Shown here piece by piece: positions 1 to 8,018 of a stretch of 37,747 nt of DNA; position 1 is the first letter of the stretch, and the number at the start of each line of letters is the position of its first letter. Source of the DNA: an uncultured Sphingobacteriales bacterium (GTDB lineage Bacteria > Bacteroidota > Bacteroidia > Chitinophagales > Chitinophagaceae); contig CAMLFX010000024.1 of the NCBI GenBank assembly GCA_946479435.1, forward strand, positions 1 through 37,747, in the 5' to 3' direction. A program made the position numbers and the translations under genes. The notes beneath the pieces were generated by a model that was not told the origin of the DNA, ran no database searches, and worked only from the letters and a program-made list of their open reading frames with translations.

Positions 1-302
1 ATGGCAGTATCGGCAGGAAGGCTCTCCTTTTCTACCAGGTATACCTCTTCCTTGCTATCGCTATTCATATGATACTCCCAGCAGTCTTCGCTGAGGTATT
101 CGTACACGCTGTTGTGGGCCACAATTTCATGCCTTACAGCTACCAGCTCATTATGTGCACCGCTGCCAGCGCGCGCCAGTATCACATCGCTACCACTGGT
201 GTTTTTCACCTTTATACTGTAGTGGCATTCGTCTCCTTCTTTTGGTTTGCACTGCATAGCGACAAAAGGGAAGGCAAGTAATATAAACAGGGCTTTTTTC
301 AT
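1..302 (-). CDS. Small exported protein, probable lipoprotein (3' end cut by window)
   Basis: An open frame reads from the ATG at 302-300 off the left edge with no stop, so the C-terminus is missing. The first 18 residues (MKKALFILLAFPFVAMQC) form a short charged start, a hydrophobic core and a cysteine, which suggests an exported lipoprotein; the residue before Cys is Gln, so the lipobox is not canonical. The visible mature part is short, polar and unrecognised (about 80 residues, with a second Cys in a CWEYH motif). It is divergent from the gene at 423; the 120-bp gap holds a small inverted repeat (GTACA/TGTAC at 362-376). Function unknown. Confidence 0.6.
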   Translation of the reverse strand, partial: MKKALFILLAFPFVAMQCKPKEGDECHYSIKVKNTSGSDVILARAGSGAHNELVAVRHEIVAHNSVYEYLSEDCWEYHMNSDSKEEVYLVEKESLPADTA

Positions 303-422
303 AAGGTTTACTGTTTCTTCTTGCTGGTGCTAAAACAAGAACAGTGCCATTTTTAACAATAGTACAAAACATGTACAATAGTGTTATTTTTATACCACAG
401 TCAACTATTGTAGAAGCACATT

Positions 423-1223
423 ATGAAATACCTTTTCTTACTCTGCATATTCCTGTTCAACACAACTCTGTATGCACAAAGTACCGGCCAGCACCTGAAA
501 GGTAATGTGCAAGTGGTGATGAAAAATATGATGATGAAAAGCAGCCTGGGCGATACTATTCGCATGAAAACTACGCTGAAGTACGATGACAATAACAACC
601 TGGCTGAAGAGATACACTATATGGATGATGGAAATGCCATAAACCATAAGGTGATATATACCTACAATACTGCCAACCTGCTGATGAACAAAACAAGGTA
701 TATGCAGGGCAACAATAACGACAATGGCATTATAGTGGATATATATACTTACGATGATAATAACAGGCTGATAAAAGAAAAGACCACTACCAGCAGGCGC
801 AGCGACTCCATGATATACTGGTACATTAAAGCTAATGATGGCAATACATTGCGGTATAATATTTCAAGTTTATCGCCGGGCGACACTACCATTACCACCA
901 CCAATACAGATGGGAACATAACTGAAATACTGCATACGGGTACCCGCCAGAAATTCACTTACCAATACAACGAACATGGCGATGTAACCGAAGAAACCAG
1001 CATGGATAGTAAAACGGGTAAAATAAAAACACGCATAGTAAATGAATATAACCTGGAAGATATGCCCGTGACCATAAAAGAATATGATGGCAATGGTAAG
1101 TTGCTCGATGAATCGAGCAGCGCATATACCAATATGGATGACCATGGCAACTACCTGACAACTACCTGCCTGCGCAATGGCAAGCTGGCATATATTATTA
1201 CCAGTGAGATTGTTTACAGGTAA
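423..1223 (+). CDS. Exported protein with YD/RHS-like repeats
   Basis: 266 residues. The first 19 residues (MKYLFLLCIFLFNTTLYAQ) are a Sec signal peptide with an A-Q cleavage site typical of Bacteroidota. The mature part consists of repeated strands of the kind YDDNNNLAEE, YDDNNRLIKE, YNEHGDVTEE and YDGNGKLLDE. This is the 'Y-D/N-x-x-G/N-x-L-x-x-E' pattern of RHS/YD repeats found in many short Bacteroidota exported proteins. There is no toxin or sorting domain at the C-terminus, so this is not a full RHS toxin. Location is probably periplasm or outer surface. Function unknown. It is a single gene, divergent from the lipoprotein gene at 1-302. Confidence 0.7.
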   Translation: MKYLFLLCIFLFNTTLYAQSTGQHLKGNVQVVMKNMMMKSSLGDTIRMKTTLKYDDNNNLAEEIHYMDDGNAINHKVIYTYNTANLLMNKTRYMQGNNNDNGIIVDIYTYDDNNRLIKEKTTTSRRSDSMIYWYIKANDGNTLRYNISSLSPGDTTITTTNTDGNITEILHTGTRQKFTYQYNEHGDVTEETSMDSKTGKIKTRIVNEYNLEDMPVTIKEYDGNGKLLDESSSAYTNMDDHGNYLTTTCLRNGKLAYIITSEIVYR

Positions 1224-1284
1224 AGAATATAAAATCCCTCACTCACGATACGATACCGTTCATTTGTATAAAGTACGATAACTA

Positions 1285-2319
1285 CTATTGCCCGATACGC
1301 CTGCGTACCTCAGGAGCTACTTTAGTGCCAAACAGCTCAATAGAACGAAGCTGCTTGCTATGTTCTATATTGCCCGATATAGTTTGCGACAGGAAGCGTG
1401 TGTTTTTAAAAATGCCATAACCATATACCAGTTTTTCTATAATACGCTCGGGGCTGCCTACCAGCAATGAGCCTTGTGGCGAACGCATGTATTCGAACTG
1501 CTCTCTCGACATGGGCGACCAGCCACGTTCTTTACCTATACGGTTCATGATGCCTGAATATATTGGCCAGAATTCATCGCTTGCCTGTTGGTCGTCATCG
1601 GCCAGGTACATGTGCTGGTTGATGGATAGTTGCAGCTTGTTTACATCGTGCCCTGCTTCCTGCGCACTGCGCCTGTACAGGTTTACCAATGGCACAAACT
1701 GGCCAGGGTCGCCACCAAGAATAGCGATAGTAAGCGGCAGGTTCAATTTGCCTGCACGTACTACCGATGCAGGCGTACCTCCTACCGCTATCCAAATAGG
1801 CAGTTTATTTTGGTAAGGGCGGGGATATATGCCTTTATTATCAATGGATGCGCGCAACTTACCCTTCCATGTTAGCTTTTCGTGTTCGTTTATTTGCAGC
1901 AGCATGCTCAGCTTCTCTTCAAATAAAGCATCGTAATCGTTCAGGTCGTAGCCAAACAACGGAAATGATTCTATGAACGAACCACGGCCAGCCATTATTT
2001 CAGCACGGCCCCCGGAAATAAGATCGAGCGTAGCGAAATTTTGAAACGTGCGTACGGGATCGGCAGAACTAAGTACGGTTACCGCACTGGTAAGCCTTAT
2101 ATTTTTTGTTACCGCAGCTACTGCAGCCAGCATTACCTCAGGTGCCGATACCATATAGTCGGGACGGTGGTGCTCGCCCAGGGCATATACATCCAGCCCA
2201 ATAGCATCGGCCAGCTTGCCTTCTTCTATTAGCTCTTGTGCACGTTTATATGCATTTGCAGCGTTACCTGCTGTATTATCGGGGGTTACTTCTCCAAAAG
2301 TGCTGATACCAAATTCCAT
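1285..2319 (-). CDS. LLM class flavin-dependent oxidoreductase (luciferase-like monooxygenase)
   Basis: 344 residues, a normal length for the family. It starts MEFGISTFGE and carries the family hallmarks in order: a loop GLDVYALGEHH near residues 42-52, AVTKNIRLTSAVTVLSSADP near 70-90, and TLDLISGGRAEIMAGRGS near 97-114 (the (S/P)GGRAE-x-x-x-GRGS flavin/phosphate region). PIWIAVGGTPASV near 174-186 is the usual second flavin-contact strand. Cytosolic enzymes of this family use reduced FMN (or F420) to oxidise small organic substrates; the substrate cannot be read from sequence. Its 3' neighbour on the same strand is a sterol-desaturase-like gene upstream at 2375, separated by 55 bp, so the two may be co-transcribed. 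Confidence 0.85.
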   Translation of the reverse strand: MEFGISTFGEVTPDNTAGNAANAYKRAQELIEEGKLADAIGLDVYALGEHHRPDYMVSAPEVMLAAVAAVTKNIRLTSAVTVLSSADPVRTFQNFATLDLISGGRAEIMAGRGSFIESFPLFGYDLNDYDALFEEKLSMLLQINEHEKLTWKGKLRASIDNKGIYPRPYQNKLPIWIAVGGTPASVVRAGKLNLPLTIAILGGDPGQFVPLVNLYRRSAQEAGHDVNKLQLSINQHMYLADDDQQASDEFWPIYSGIMNRIGKERGWSPMSREQFEYMRSPQGSLLVGSPERIIEKLVYGYGIFKNTRFLSQTISGNIEHSKQLRSIELFGTKVAPEVRRRIGQ

Positions 2320-2374
2320 AGTTCTGTTCTCTTAAAATAGTATGCAATATACCTCATTATGCAGCGTACAGCCG

Positions 2375-3148
2375 CTATACTGCAGGAAAGCGGCTTGCCT
2401 GTACACGGTCGTATTCCTTTACATAATCCGGGTTTTCAGTTTTCAGTAACCTATCCCAAAAACGGAAGTACAGCCCATAGTTGCCTTTGAACCTGCTATG
2501 GTGCAAGTTGTGATAAACGGAAGTATTCAATATTTCGAAGAGAATAGAGTGACGGAACCAGCGCGGCATTATTTCGTAGCCAAGGTGCCCATAAACATTT
2601 ATCATAAAACCTATCAATACGAAAAGCGCCACGCCAAGCTCATTCATAGGCAGTATGAACACAATCAGAAAGAGTACGGCGCCTTCCGTCCATGCTTCAA
2701 TAAAATGAAAAGAGTACGAAGCCCATGGCGATGGATTGGTTGACTTGTGGTGTACCAGGTGCGTGTATCGGAAAAGCTTTTTATGATGCAGCAGGCGGTG
2801 CATCCAATAAAAATAAGTATCGTGTATTATAAAGCTGAGCAATACACTTAACGGCAGCCACCACCATGCATATACGGTTGAAGTTTTATCGTAAATAAGG
2901 GTGTATTGCTTTAGTGGCGTGAACAAAACCATAACACCTATGAGCGCAAGTACTATAGCTGTTTGTAAAGAATACAATATCTCTTTTACAAAATCTTTAT
3001 TTCCCGCCTGCCTTACCTGTATTTTAGACCTGGCATATTTGTTAGCGAAGAAAAAATAAACCAATAAAAATGGTAACCCCGCTACAACAAAATAGCGCAC
3101 CAGGGTTATACTAAATAACAGACCAAAAGCCTCCGCTAACTTTTGCAT
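2375..3148 (-). CDS. Sterol desaturase / fatty acid hydroxylase family membrane protein
   Basis: 257 residues. Hydrophobic segments lie near residues 10-35, 60-80, 95-110 and 155-185. The di-iron histidine boxes are clear: H109-x7-H117 with RLLHH at 118-122, then H130-x2-HH at 133-134, and YHNLHH ending at 217. These match the fatty-acid-hydroxylase superfamily, integral membrane enzymes that hydroxylate or desaturate lipids with two irons. The substrate (sterol, fatty acid or other lipid) is unknown. It is followed in the same direction by the luciferase-like monooxygenase gene, which might form a small redox operon. All catalytic histidines are present and there is no sign of damage. Confidence 0.85.
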   Translation of the reverse strand: MQKLAEAFGLLFSITLVRYFVVAGLPFLLVYFFFANKYARSKIQVRQAGNKDFVKEILYSLQTAIVLALIGVMVLFTPLKQYTLIYDKTSTVYAWWWLPLSVLLSFIIHDTYFYWMHRLLHHKKLFRYTHLVHHKSTNPSPWASYSFHFIEAWTEGAVLFLIVFILPMNELGVALFVLIGFMINVYGHLGYEIMPRWFRHSILFEILNTSVYHNLHHSRFKGNYGLYFRFWDRLLKTENPDYVKEYDRVQASRFPAV

Positions 3149-3214
3149 GATATAAAATTAGCGAATACGGGCATTCGCATAAAAATTAAGCCAACACCTG
3201 TATATAAAATACCG

Positions 3215-3349
3215 TTAAATAACGGTGGTATGTATATGAATTATTATTTTACCTTCGATTCCGGATATCACCAGAGACTTAGTTTTACTTTTAAGAGAGA
3301 CCATGTAAACGCCGGCCGGCAAGCCAGGATTTAGTGTATCAGCATTCTG
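3215..3349 (-). pseudogene. Relic of a T9SS type A C-terminal sorting domain
   Basis: The otherwise empty 356-bp gap 3149-3504 contains a minus-strand reading segment with a stop codon directly upstream (3350-3352) and one at 3215-3217. It encodes about 44 residues including GLPAGVYMVSLKSKTKSL. That is the canonical end of a T9SS sorting domain (LPAGVYMV followed by a Lys/Ser strand and a short basic tail). No signal peptide or start is attached, and the rest of the parent gene is gone; the neighbouring plus-strand gene at 3505 lies where its body should be. Inferred to be the decayed tail of a lost secreted protein. The remaining bases of the gap are AT-rich with poly-A runs and no other gene. 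Confidence 0.6.
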
Positions 3350-3504
3350 CTATAATAACCCTTTCAAAAAAAAATTACCCCTAAAACTTTATAGCCAACA
3401 GGCTATGCTTGAGTTGCTGTAAGCAAGAAAAAAAAATTGCTATACGGCCAGGGGAAAGTTATGTTCCGTATAATTTGTTTTAAACCTCAAATAAACATTC
3501 ACTT

Positions 3505-5313
3505 ATGAAAAAGACAATGCTCCTCATTTTTGCCGCCGCCGCATTGTGCAGCAGCAAAGCAAAAGCCCAATTGAGTATGACATACTTCTACAAAGAAGAA
3601 ATGTCGAGCCGTACGGTAGAACCAATACCCGGTACAGGCGAGTATGTAATGACTGAAACCCGCTATGACCCTTCAGGTGGTGGCGATAACAGTATACACT
3701 TTACCCGCTACAACCAAAGTGGCATCATAATGCCGGGCGCTGACGTTTACATTGACCAACCGGGCATTGACGACCGTAATATCGACATCAACTACATAGG
3801 GGGCGGCCAGCTGGTACTCACTACCTATTATAGCCCTTTAGGGTCGGGTCGTGTTTTTGTAAACAATATACTTGTTGATATCAATGGTAATGTTCTGGGC
3901 CCACAAAACATTATAGTTAGCAATGACCCTAATTACATCAACCTGTATGGTGCCGATGCTGTTTACGATCCTGTTTTCAATCAAATAGTAGTATGTGGTA
4001 CTGCTACGCAACAGAGCTATTTCCCCGGTATTGGCAAACAAGCGTTTGTAGCTACTGTTGACCTGGCAATGAACCCAACCAACATGATGTTCTATGATAG
4101 TAATCCCGGAGTGTTTGGTAATGACTATGACATTGCTACAAAAATATCGCTGAACGCTTCTACTAACAGGTATTATGTTACCGGTTCGGTAAACGTGAAC
4201 AAAGGCGGCAACCTGATGATGGGTATCAGGAACCAACTGATAGATCCGTTCACGCTGAACCCGGTATGGGATGTACCTATATCTTTCACCAATCTACAAT
4301 CGGAAGAAAATGGTGTTGATATGGTTGAATCATCAGGTCCATTCGGCCAGCAATTCTGTACACTTGTCAACAGTACATCGGGAAATAAATGGTGGATGCT
4401 GCGCATAGATCCATTCACCGGTAATCCGCTTAATCCGTTCATCGAAACCATATTCAGCTATCAAGGTTATGGCCACAGCATTGCGCTTGGCAACAGCCCT
4501 AATGAAGTGGTAATAAGTGGTATGAAGTATAGGGCGCAAGGTGGTAGTTGCACTGCACAAGATGCAGAAGCCGACCCTTTCATGGCCACAGTGGATGTAA
4601 GCACTCCGTTAGGCACACTAACGAACCATGTTGAATACTATACGCAAATTGGCAATAATACTTATTGGGGCCTGGGCGATTTCTATCAGCCATCTTCGGG
4701 TATTTATCCAGTACCTGTTTATGCCAACCAGTTTGCTGACAGGGAAAATATGGGCACACCATATAGCGTAGTAACACCTATATTCAACAATTCTATTGCT
4801 ACATTCCCGCTAAACACTAAATACCTGGATGTAGATCCTGTTACAAAAAATGGTTGTAAAGATCTTAATTGCTCATACGGTTTCGACTTCAACGATAACC
4901 CTGTAAGCATGACCCCTGGTTCTAACTATTATCCACCATTCGCACCTAAGACAACCGGTGAAACATCAAATCCATACAATTACTACAATCAATTTGATTG
5001 CTTCTCCGGCTACTTCAGGGGCGATAATGCTACAGGTGTAAACACCCTTAGCCAAAGTGAGATCAATGTGTATCCTAACCCTGCTACCGATAAACTATCG
5101 GTTGAGCTGAACAACAGCTACAGCAGCAAAAATGCGCAGATATCACTGTACGATATGGCCGGCAAGAAAATAGCTGTATTGTTCGATGGTACTGTAAACG
5201 TAAACACCGTTCAGCTAACATTACCAACAAATATAAGCACCGGCATATACATGCTGCAAATAACTGGAGCCGACAATAATACAATTACCAAACGTATAAC
5301 TGTCAGCAAATAA
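3505..5313 (+). CDS. T9SS-secreted protein, paralog A of a tandem pair
   Basis: 602 residues. A signal peptide covers about residues 1-21 (MKKTMLLIFAAAALCSSKAKA). The body (about 22-505) is an unrecognised beta-rich region with repeated VVCGT, VVISGMKYR and YVTGSVN strands that resemble WD/kelch-like propeller blades. The last ~80 residues are a T9SS type A sorting domain: INVYPNPATDKLSVEL, then YDMAGKKIAVL, then ISTGIYMLQITGADN and a basic end. The protein is therefore expected to cross the outer membrane by T9SS and be attached or released at the surface. The start is followed at the right distance by the signal peptide. The next gene (5398) is a clear paralog, with a strong hairpin terminator between them, so they are separate transcripts. 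Function unknown. Confidence 0.8.
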   Translation: MKKTMLLIFAAAALCSSKAKAQLSMTYFYKEEMSSRTVEPIPGTGEYVMTETRYDPSGGGDNSIHFTRYNQSGIIMPGADVYIDQPGIDDRNIDINYIGGGQLVLTTYYSPLGSGRVFVNNILVDINGNVLGPQNIIVSNDPNYINLYGADAVYDPVFNQIVVCGTATQQSYFPGIGKQAFVATVDLAMNPTNMMFYDSNPGVFGNDYDIATKISLNASTNRYYVTGSVNVNKGGNLMMGIRNQLIDPFTLNPVWDVPISFTNLQSEENGVDMVESSGPFGQQFCTLVNSTSGNKWWMLRIDPFTGNPLNPFIETIFSYQGYGHSIALGNSPNEVVISGMKYRAQGGSCTAQDAEADPFMATVDVSTPLGTLTNHVEYYTQIGNNTYWGLGDFYQPSSGIYPVPVYANQFADRENMGTPYSVVTPIFNNSIATFPLNTKYLDVDPVTKNGCKDLNCSYGFDFNDNPVSMTPGSNYYPPFAPKTTGETSNPYNYYNQFDCFSGYFRGDNATGVNTLSQSEINVYPNPATDKLSVELNNSYSSKNAQISLYDMAGKKIAVLFDGTVNVNTVQLTLPTNISTGIYMLQITGADNNTITKRITVSK

Positions 5314-5322
5314 TTTCATCAT

Positions 5323-5364
5323 AAAAGGTACTGTGCTGCAAAAAATGTATGCACAGTACCTTTT
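5323..5364 (+). terminator. Strong intrinsic terminator after the 3505 gene
   Basis: A perfect 14-bp stem (AAAAGGTACTGTGC at 5323-5336 with its complement at 5351-5364) encloses a 14-nt loop and ends in TTTT. It starts 10 bp after the stop codon at 5311-5313 and separates the two tandem T9SS paralogs. Confidence 0.85.
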
Positions 5365-5397
5365 AAACCTTCTTTTCACCATACAATATCCTTCATT

Positions 5398-7185
5398 ATG
5401 AAAAAGCAAATGTTGCTATTTCTTGCTGCTACGGCACTGTACAGCACATCAAAAGCACAAAGCATCGCGTACTTTTACCGCGAAACCATGACACAGTCAA
5501 CCGTTGAACCCCGACCGGGGGCGGGTGAATACCTGATGACGGAAACACGTTATACCACACGGGGCACCGACGACAACAGCATACACTTTACACGCTACGA
5601 CCAAACCGGGGGCATACTGGCCAATGCCGTGATAGACCAGCCTGATATAGACGACCGCAATGTTGACCTTACACACATTAGCGGCGACAAGTATTTGCTG
5701 ACCACTTACCACAGAAACCTTTCAACCGGGATAGTGAATGTGAACAACATGATCATAGACCCCAATGGCGGGGTAGCTACGCAAATGCTGTTAACAAGCA
5801 TTAACCCCAAGTACCCTAACCTGTACCCGCTGGATGCCACTTACGATGCCAAACGCAGGCAAATAGTGGTATGCGGTGTTGCATCGGAAGAGGCACGCAA
5901 GGTAGATGCGCCGAAAGTGGCTTTCGTAGCTACGCTTGACCTGAGTCTGGTACCTACCAACATGAGGTTTTATGATACCTATGATGGTACCGGTAGTACC
6001 CAGGACTATGATATGGCTAACCGAATAGTGCAAAACAGCACGGGCGCTTATTATATAACAGGATCGGAAAATGCGAAGAAGGATATAGGTACGGTAATGG
6101 CTATACGCAATATGCTGATAGACCCTGCAACACTGAACCCAATATGGACATACCCATTGGCTATAACCGATGGAAAATCGCAGGAGAATAGCGTGGACAT
6201 GGTGGAAGCAGTAGGCGCAAGCGGTAAAAAAGAATTCTACACTCTTATAAACAGCACGCACGATAACAGCTGGTCCTTCATCCGTATAGATCCGGGTTCA
6301 GGCGCACCTACCGTAGGCGTAGCAGAATCGTACAAAAGCTATGTGGGCTATGGCTTTAATATAGCCATGGGCAATAAAAGCGACCAACTGGTAGTAAGCG
6401 GCATGAAATACCGCGGTAAAGACCGCGACTGCTACAGCCAGGACGAAGAAGCAACCCCTTTTATGGCTACCGTATATATAAGCACAGTAACAGCATCGCT
6501 GCTGAACCATGTTGAATACTTTACCAAAGTTGGCAACAACGCTTACTGGAGCACAGGCGAACTGTACCAGCCATCGCCGGGCTTTTATCCGCTACCTGTG
6601 TACCTTAATAACTTTGCCGACAGGGAAGCACCGGGCAAGCCATACAGCGTAGTAACGCCCCTGTACAACACCAGCTTTGCACTGAATACCAAATACCTGG
6701 ACGTGGACCCAACCACTAAAAACGGTTGTGACGATGTTTATTGCAAATACGATGAGGAAAAATTTGAAATATACAGGCCTGAGAACGGGCTTGAACTACC
6801 TGACGCACCATGGAGAAGAAGGCGCCCCGCAGAAGTATCTGTAGTATTCGATTATTATGATAAAGTTGATTGCGCATCGGGCTACTACAGGGGAGAGAAC
6901 GCTACAGGTGTAAACACCCTTAGCCAAAGCGGGATCAATGTATATCCTAATCCAGCTACCGATAAGCTATCTGTAGAGCTGAACAACAGCTACAGCAATA
7001 AAAATGTACAGATAGCACTGTACGATATGGCGGGCAAGAAAATAGCTGTATTGCATAACGGTATTGTAAATGTCAACACAGTACAACTGGCATTGCCAAC
7101 AAATATAAGCACCGGCATATATATGCTGCAAATAACAGGTGCCGACAATAATACAATTACCAAACGTATAACTGTCAACAAATAA
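5398..7185 (+). CDS. T9SS-secreted protein, paralog B of a tandem pair
   Basis: 595 residues with the same architecture as the gene at 3505. The signal peptide ends near residue 20 (MKKQMLLFLAATALYSTSKA), followed by the same beta-rich body and a T9SS type A sorting domain (INVYPNPATDKLSVEL to TKRITVNK). The two bodies align throughout, but at clearly lower identity than the tails. Paralog B carries a distinctive insert near residue 465 rich in Arg/Pro (PWRRRRPAE). Compared over the last 94 residues the two proteins differ at only 9 positions, which suggests homogenisation of the 3' ends. Role at the cell surface is inferred from the sorting domain; the actual function is unknown. Confidence 0.8.
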   Translation: MKKQMLLFLAATALYSTSKAQSIAYFYRETMTQSTVEPRPGAGEYLMTETRYTTRGTDDNSIHFTRYDQTGGILANAVIDQPDIDDRNVDLTHISGDKYLLTTYHRNLSTGIVNVNNMIIDPNGGVATQMLLTSINPKYPNLYPLDATYDAKRRQIVVCGVASEEARKVDAPKVAFVATLDLSLVPTNMRFYDTYDGTGSTQDYDMANRIVQNSTGAYYITGSENAKKDIGTVMAIRNMLIDPATLNPIWTYPLAITDGKSQENSVDMVEAVGASGKKEFYTLINSTHDNSWSFIRIDPGSGAPTVGVAESYKSYVGYGFNIAMGNKSDQLVVSGMKYRGKDRDCYSQDEEATPFMATVYISTVTASLLNHVEYFTKVGNNAYWSTGELYQPSPGFYPLPVYLNNFADREAPGKPYSVVTPLYNTSFALNTKYLDVDPTTKNGCDDVYCKYDEEKFEIYRPENGLELPDAPWRRRRPAEVSVVFDYYDKVDCASGYYRGENATGVNTLSQSGINVYPNPATDKLSVELNNSYSNKNVQIALYDMAGKKIAVLHNGIVNVNTVQLALPTNISTGIYMLQITGADNNTITKRITVNK

Positions 7186-7203
7186 TTTCGCACCACTAAA
7201 AAC

Positions 7204-7236
7204 AAAAGGCTGCTATCTTACGATGGCGGCCTTTTT
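7204..7236 (+). terminator. Intrinsic terminator after the 5398 gene
   Basis: A ten-base-pair stem (AAAAGGCTGC at 7204-7213 with GCGGCCTTTT at 7226-7235, one G-U pair) has a 12-nt loop and a run of five T. It lies 18 bp after the stop of the T9SS gene and just before the convergent LytTR gene stop (7257), so it may act in both directions. Confidence 0.8.
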
Positions 7237-7256
7237 AATGCTTATTAGTAAGGTTC

Positions 7257-8018
7257 TTATTTGCTATACTCGCCACCCAGCCACTGCTTAAAGTCTGCAG
7301 ATCTTTCAGAGCTTACTACGGGCTGCTCTTTTACAGCCGGCTTCAGCGTAATGATAACACGGGCTTTGCTGTATGTTTTCATTTCCTCTATCGATTTGAT
7401 ATTGATAAGATATTGCCTGTTGACACGAAAGAATTGCTCCGGGTCCAGCAAATGTTCCAGCGCATCCAGGTTATGGTCCATAGGGTATGTACGCCCTTCA
7501 AAAGTACGGGCATAGGTAGCCTTGTTTTCACTGTAGCAATATGCCAGCTCATCGACCGATAATGTTTTAAGGTGCTCTCCAAAACGTATTACAAACCGCT
7601 TTTTATACTCCTGCTGCTGCGTAGGCGCCAGGCTAAAACTTTCACCCTGCTCGCTAAACATTTGCTTATAGTCTTCCAGCTTGGCCATAACATCTTCCAG
7701 TTCTTCTTTTTTTACAGGCTTTAGTAAGTAGCCCATGCTGCTGGTCTTGAAGGCATCAATGGCGTATTGGTCGAAGGCGGTAGTAAATATTACCGGGCAG
7801 GTGAACTTCACCATTTTCAGCAGGTCGAAGGCCGAGCCATCGGCAAGGTGTATATCCAGGAAAATAATATCGGGCATAGGATTTTGCTCAAACCATTCTT
7901 TAGCGCTTTGTACGCTATCGTGGTGGGCAACTACCTGCGCACCGGGTATTGTTTCTTCAACCAGTTTGTGCAGCCGCTTGTATGCGGGCATTTCATCTTC
8001 TATTATTACTATATTCAT
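7257..8018 (-). CDS. LytTR family DNA-binding response regulator
   Basis: 253 residues. Residues 1-120 are a receiver domain: acidic pair in IIEDEM (about 6-9), phospho-acceptor Asp55 in IIFLDIHLADGS, the conserved Thr in VIFTTAFDQYAI, and Lys in YLLKPVKKEEL. Residues ~145-250 are a LytTR DNA-binding domain (KKRFVIRFGEHLKTLSVDELAYCYSENK region and FFRVNRQYLINIKSI). The protein should be phosphorylated by the kinase encoded immediately upstream and bind tandem direct repeats in target promoters. Its ATG overlaps the kinase stop codon by 4 bp (ATGA), showing translational coupling. Targets cannot be deduced from the window. Confidence 0.92.
   Translation of the reverse strand: MNIVIIEDEMPAYKRLHKLVEETIPGAQVVAHHDSVQSAKEWFEQNPMPDIIFLDIHLADGSAFDLLKMVKFTCPVIFTTAFDQYAIDAFKTSSMGYLLKPVKKEELEDVMAKLEDYKQMFSEQGESFSLAPTQQQEYKKRFVIRFGEHLKTLSVDELAYCYSENKATYARTFEGRTYPMDHNLDALEHLLDPEQFFRVNRQYLINIKSIEEMKTYSKARVIITLKPAVKEQPVVSSERSADFKQWLGGEYSK

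Noticed and set aside
362..376. GTACA/TGTAC inverted repeat in the first divergent gap
   Set aside because: Short arms and no clear promoter to relate it to; noted only in the gene entry.
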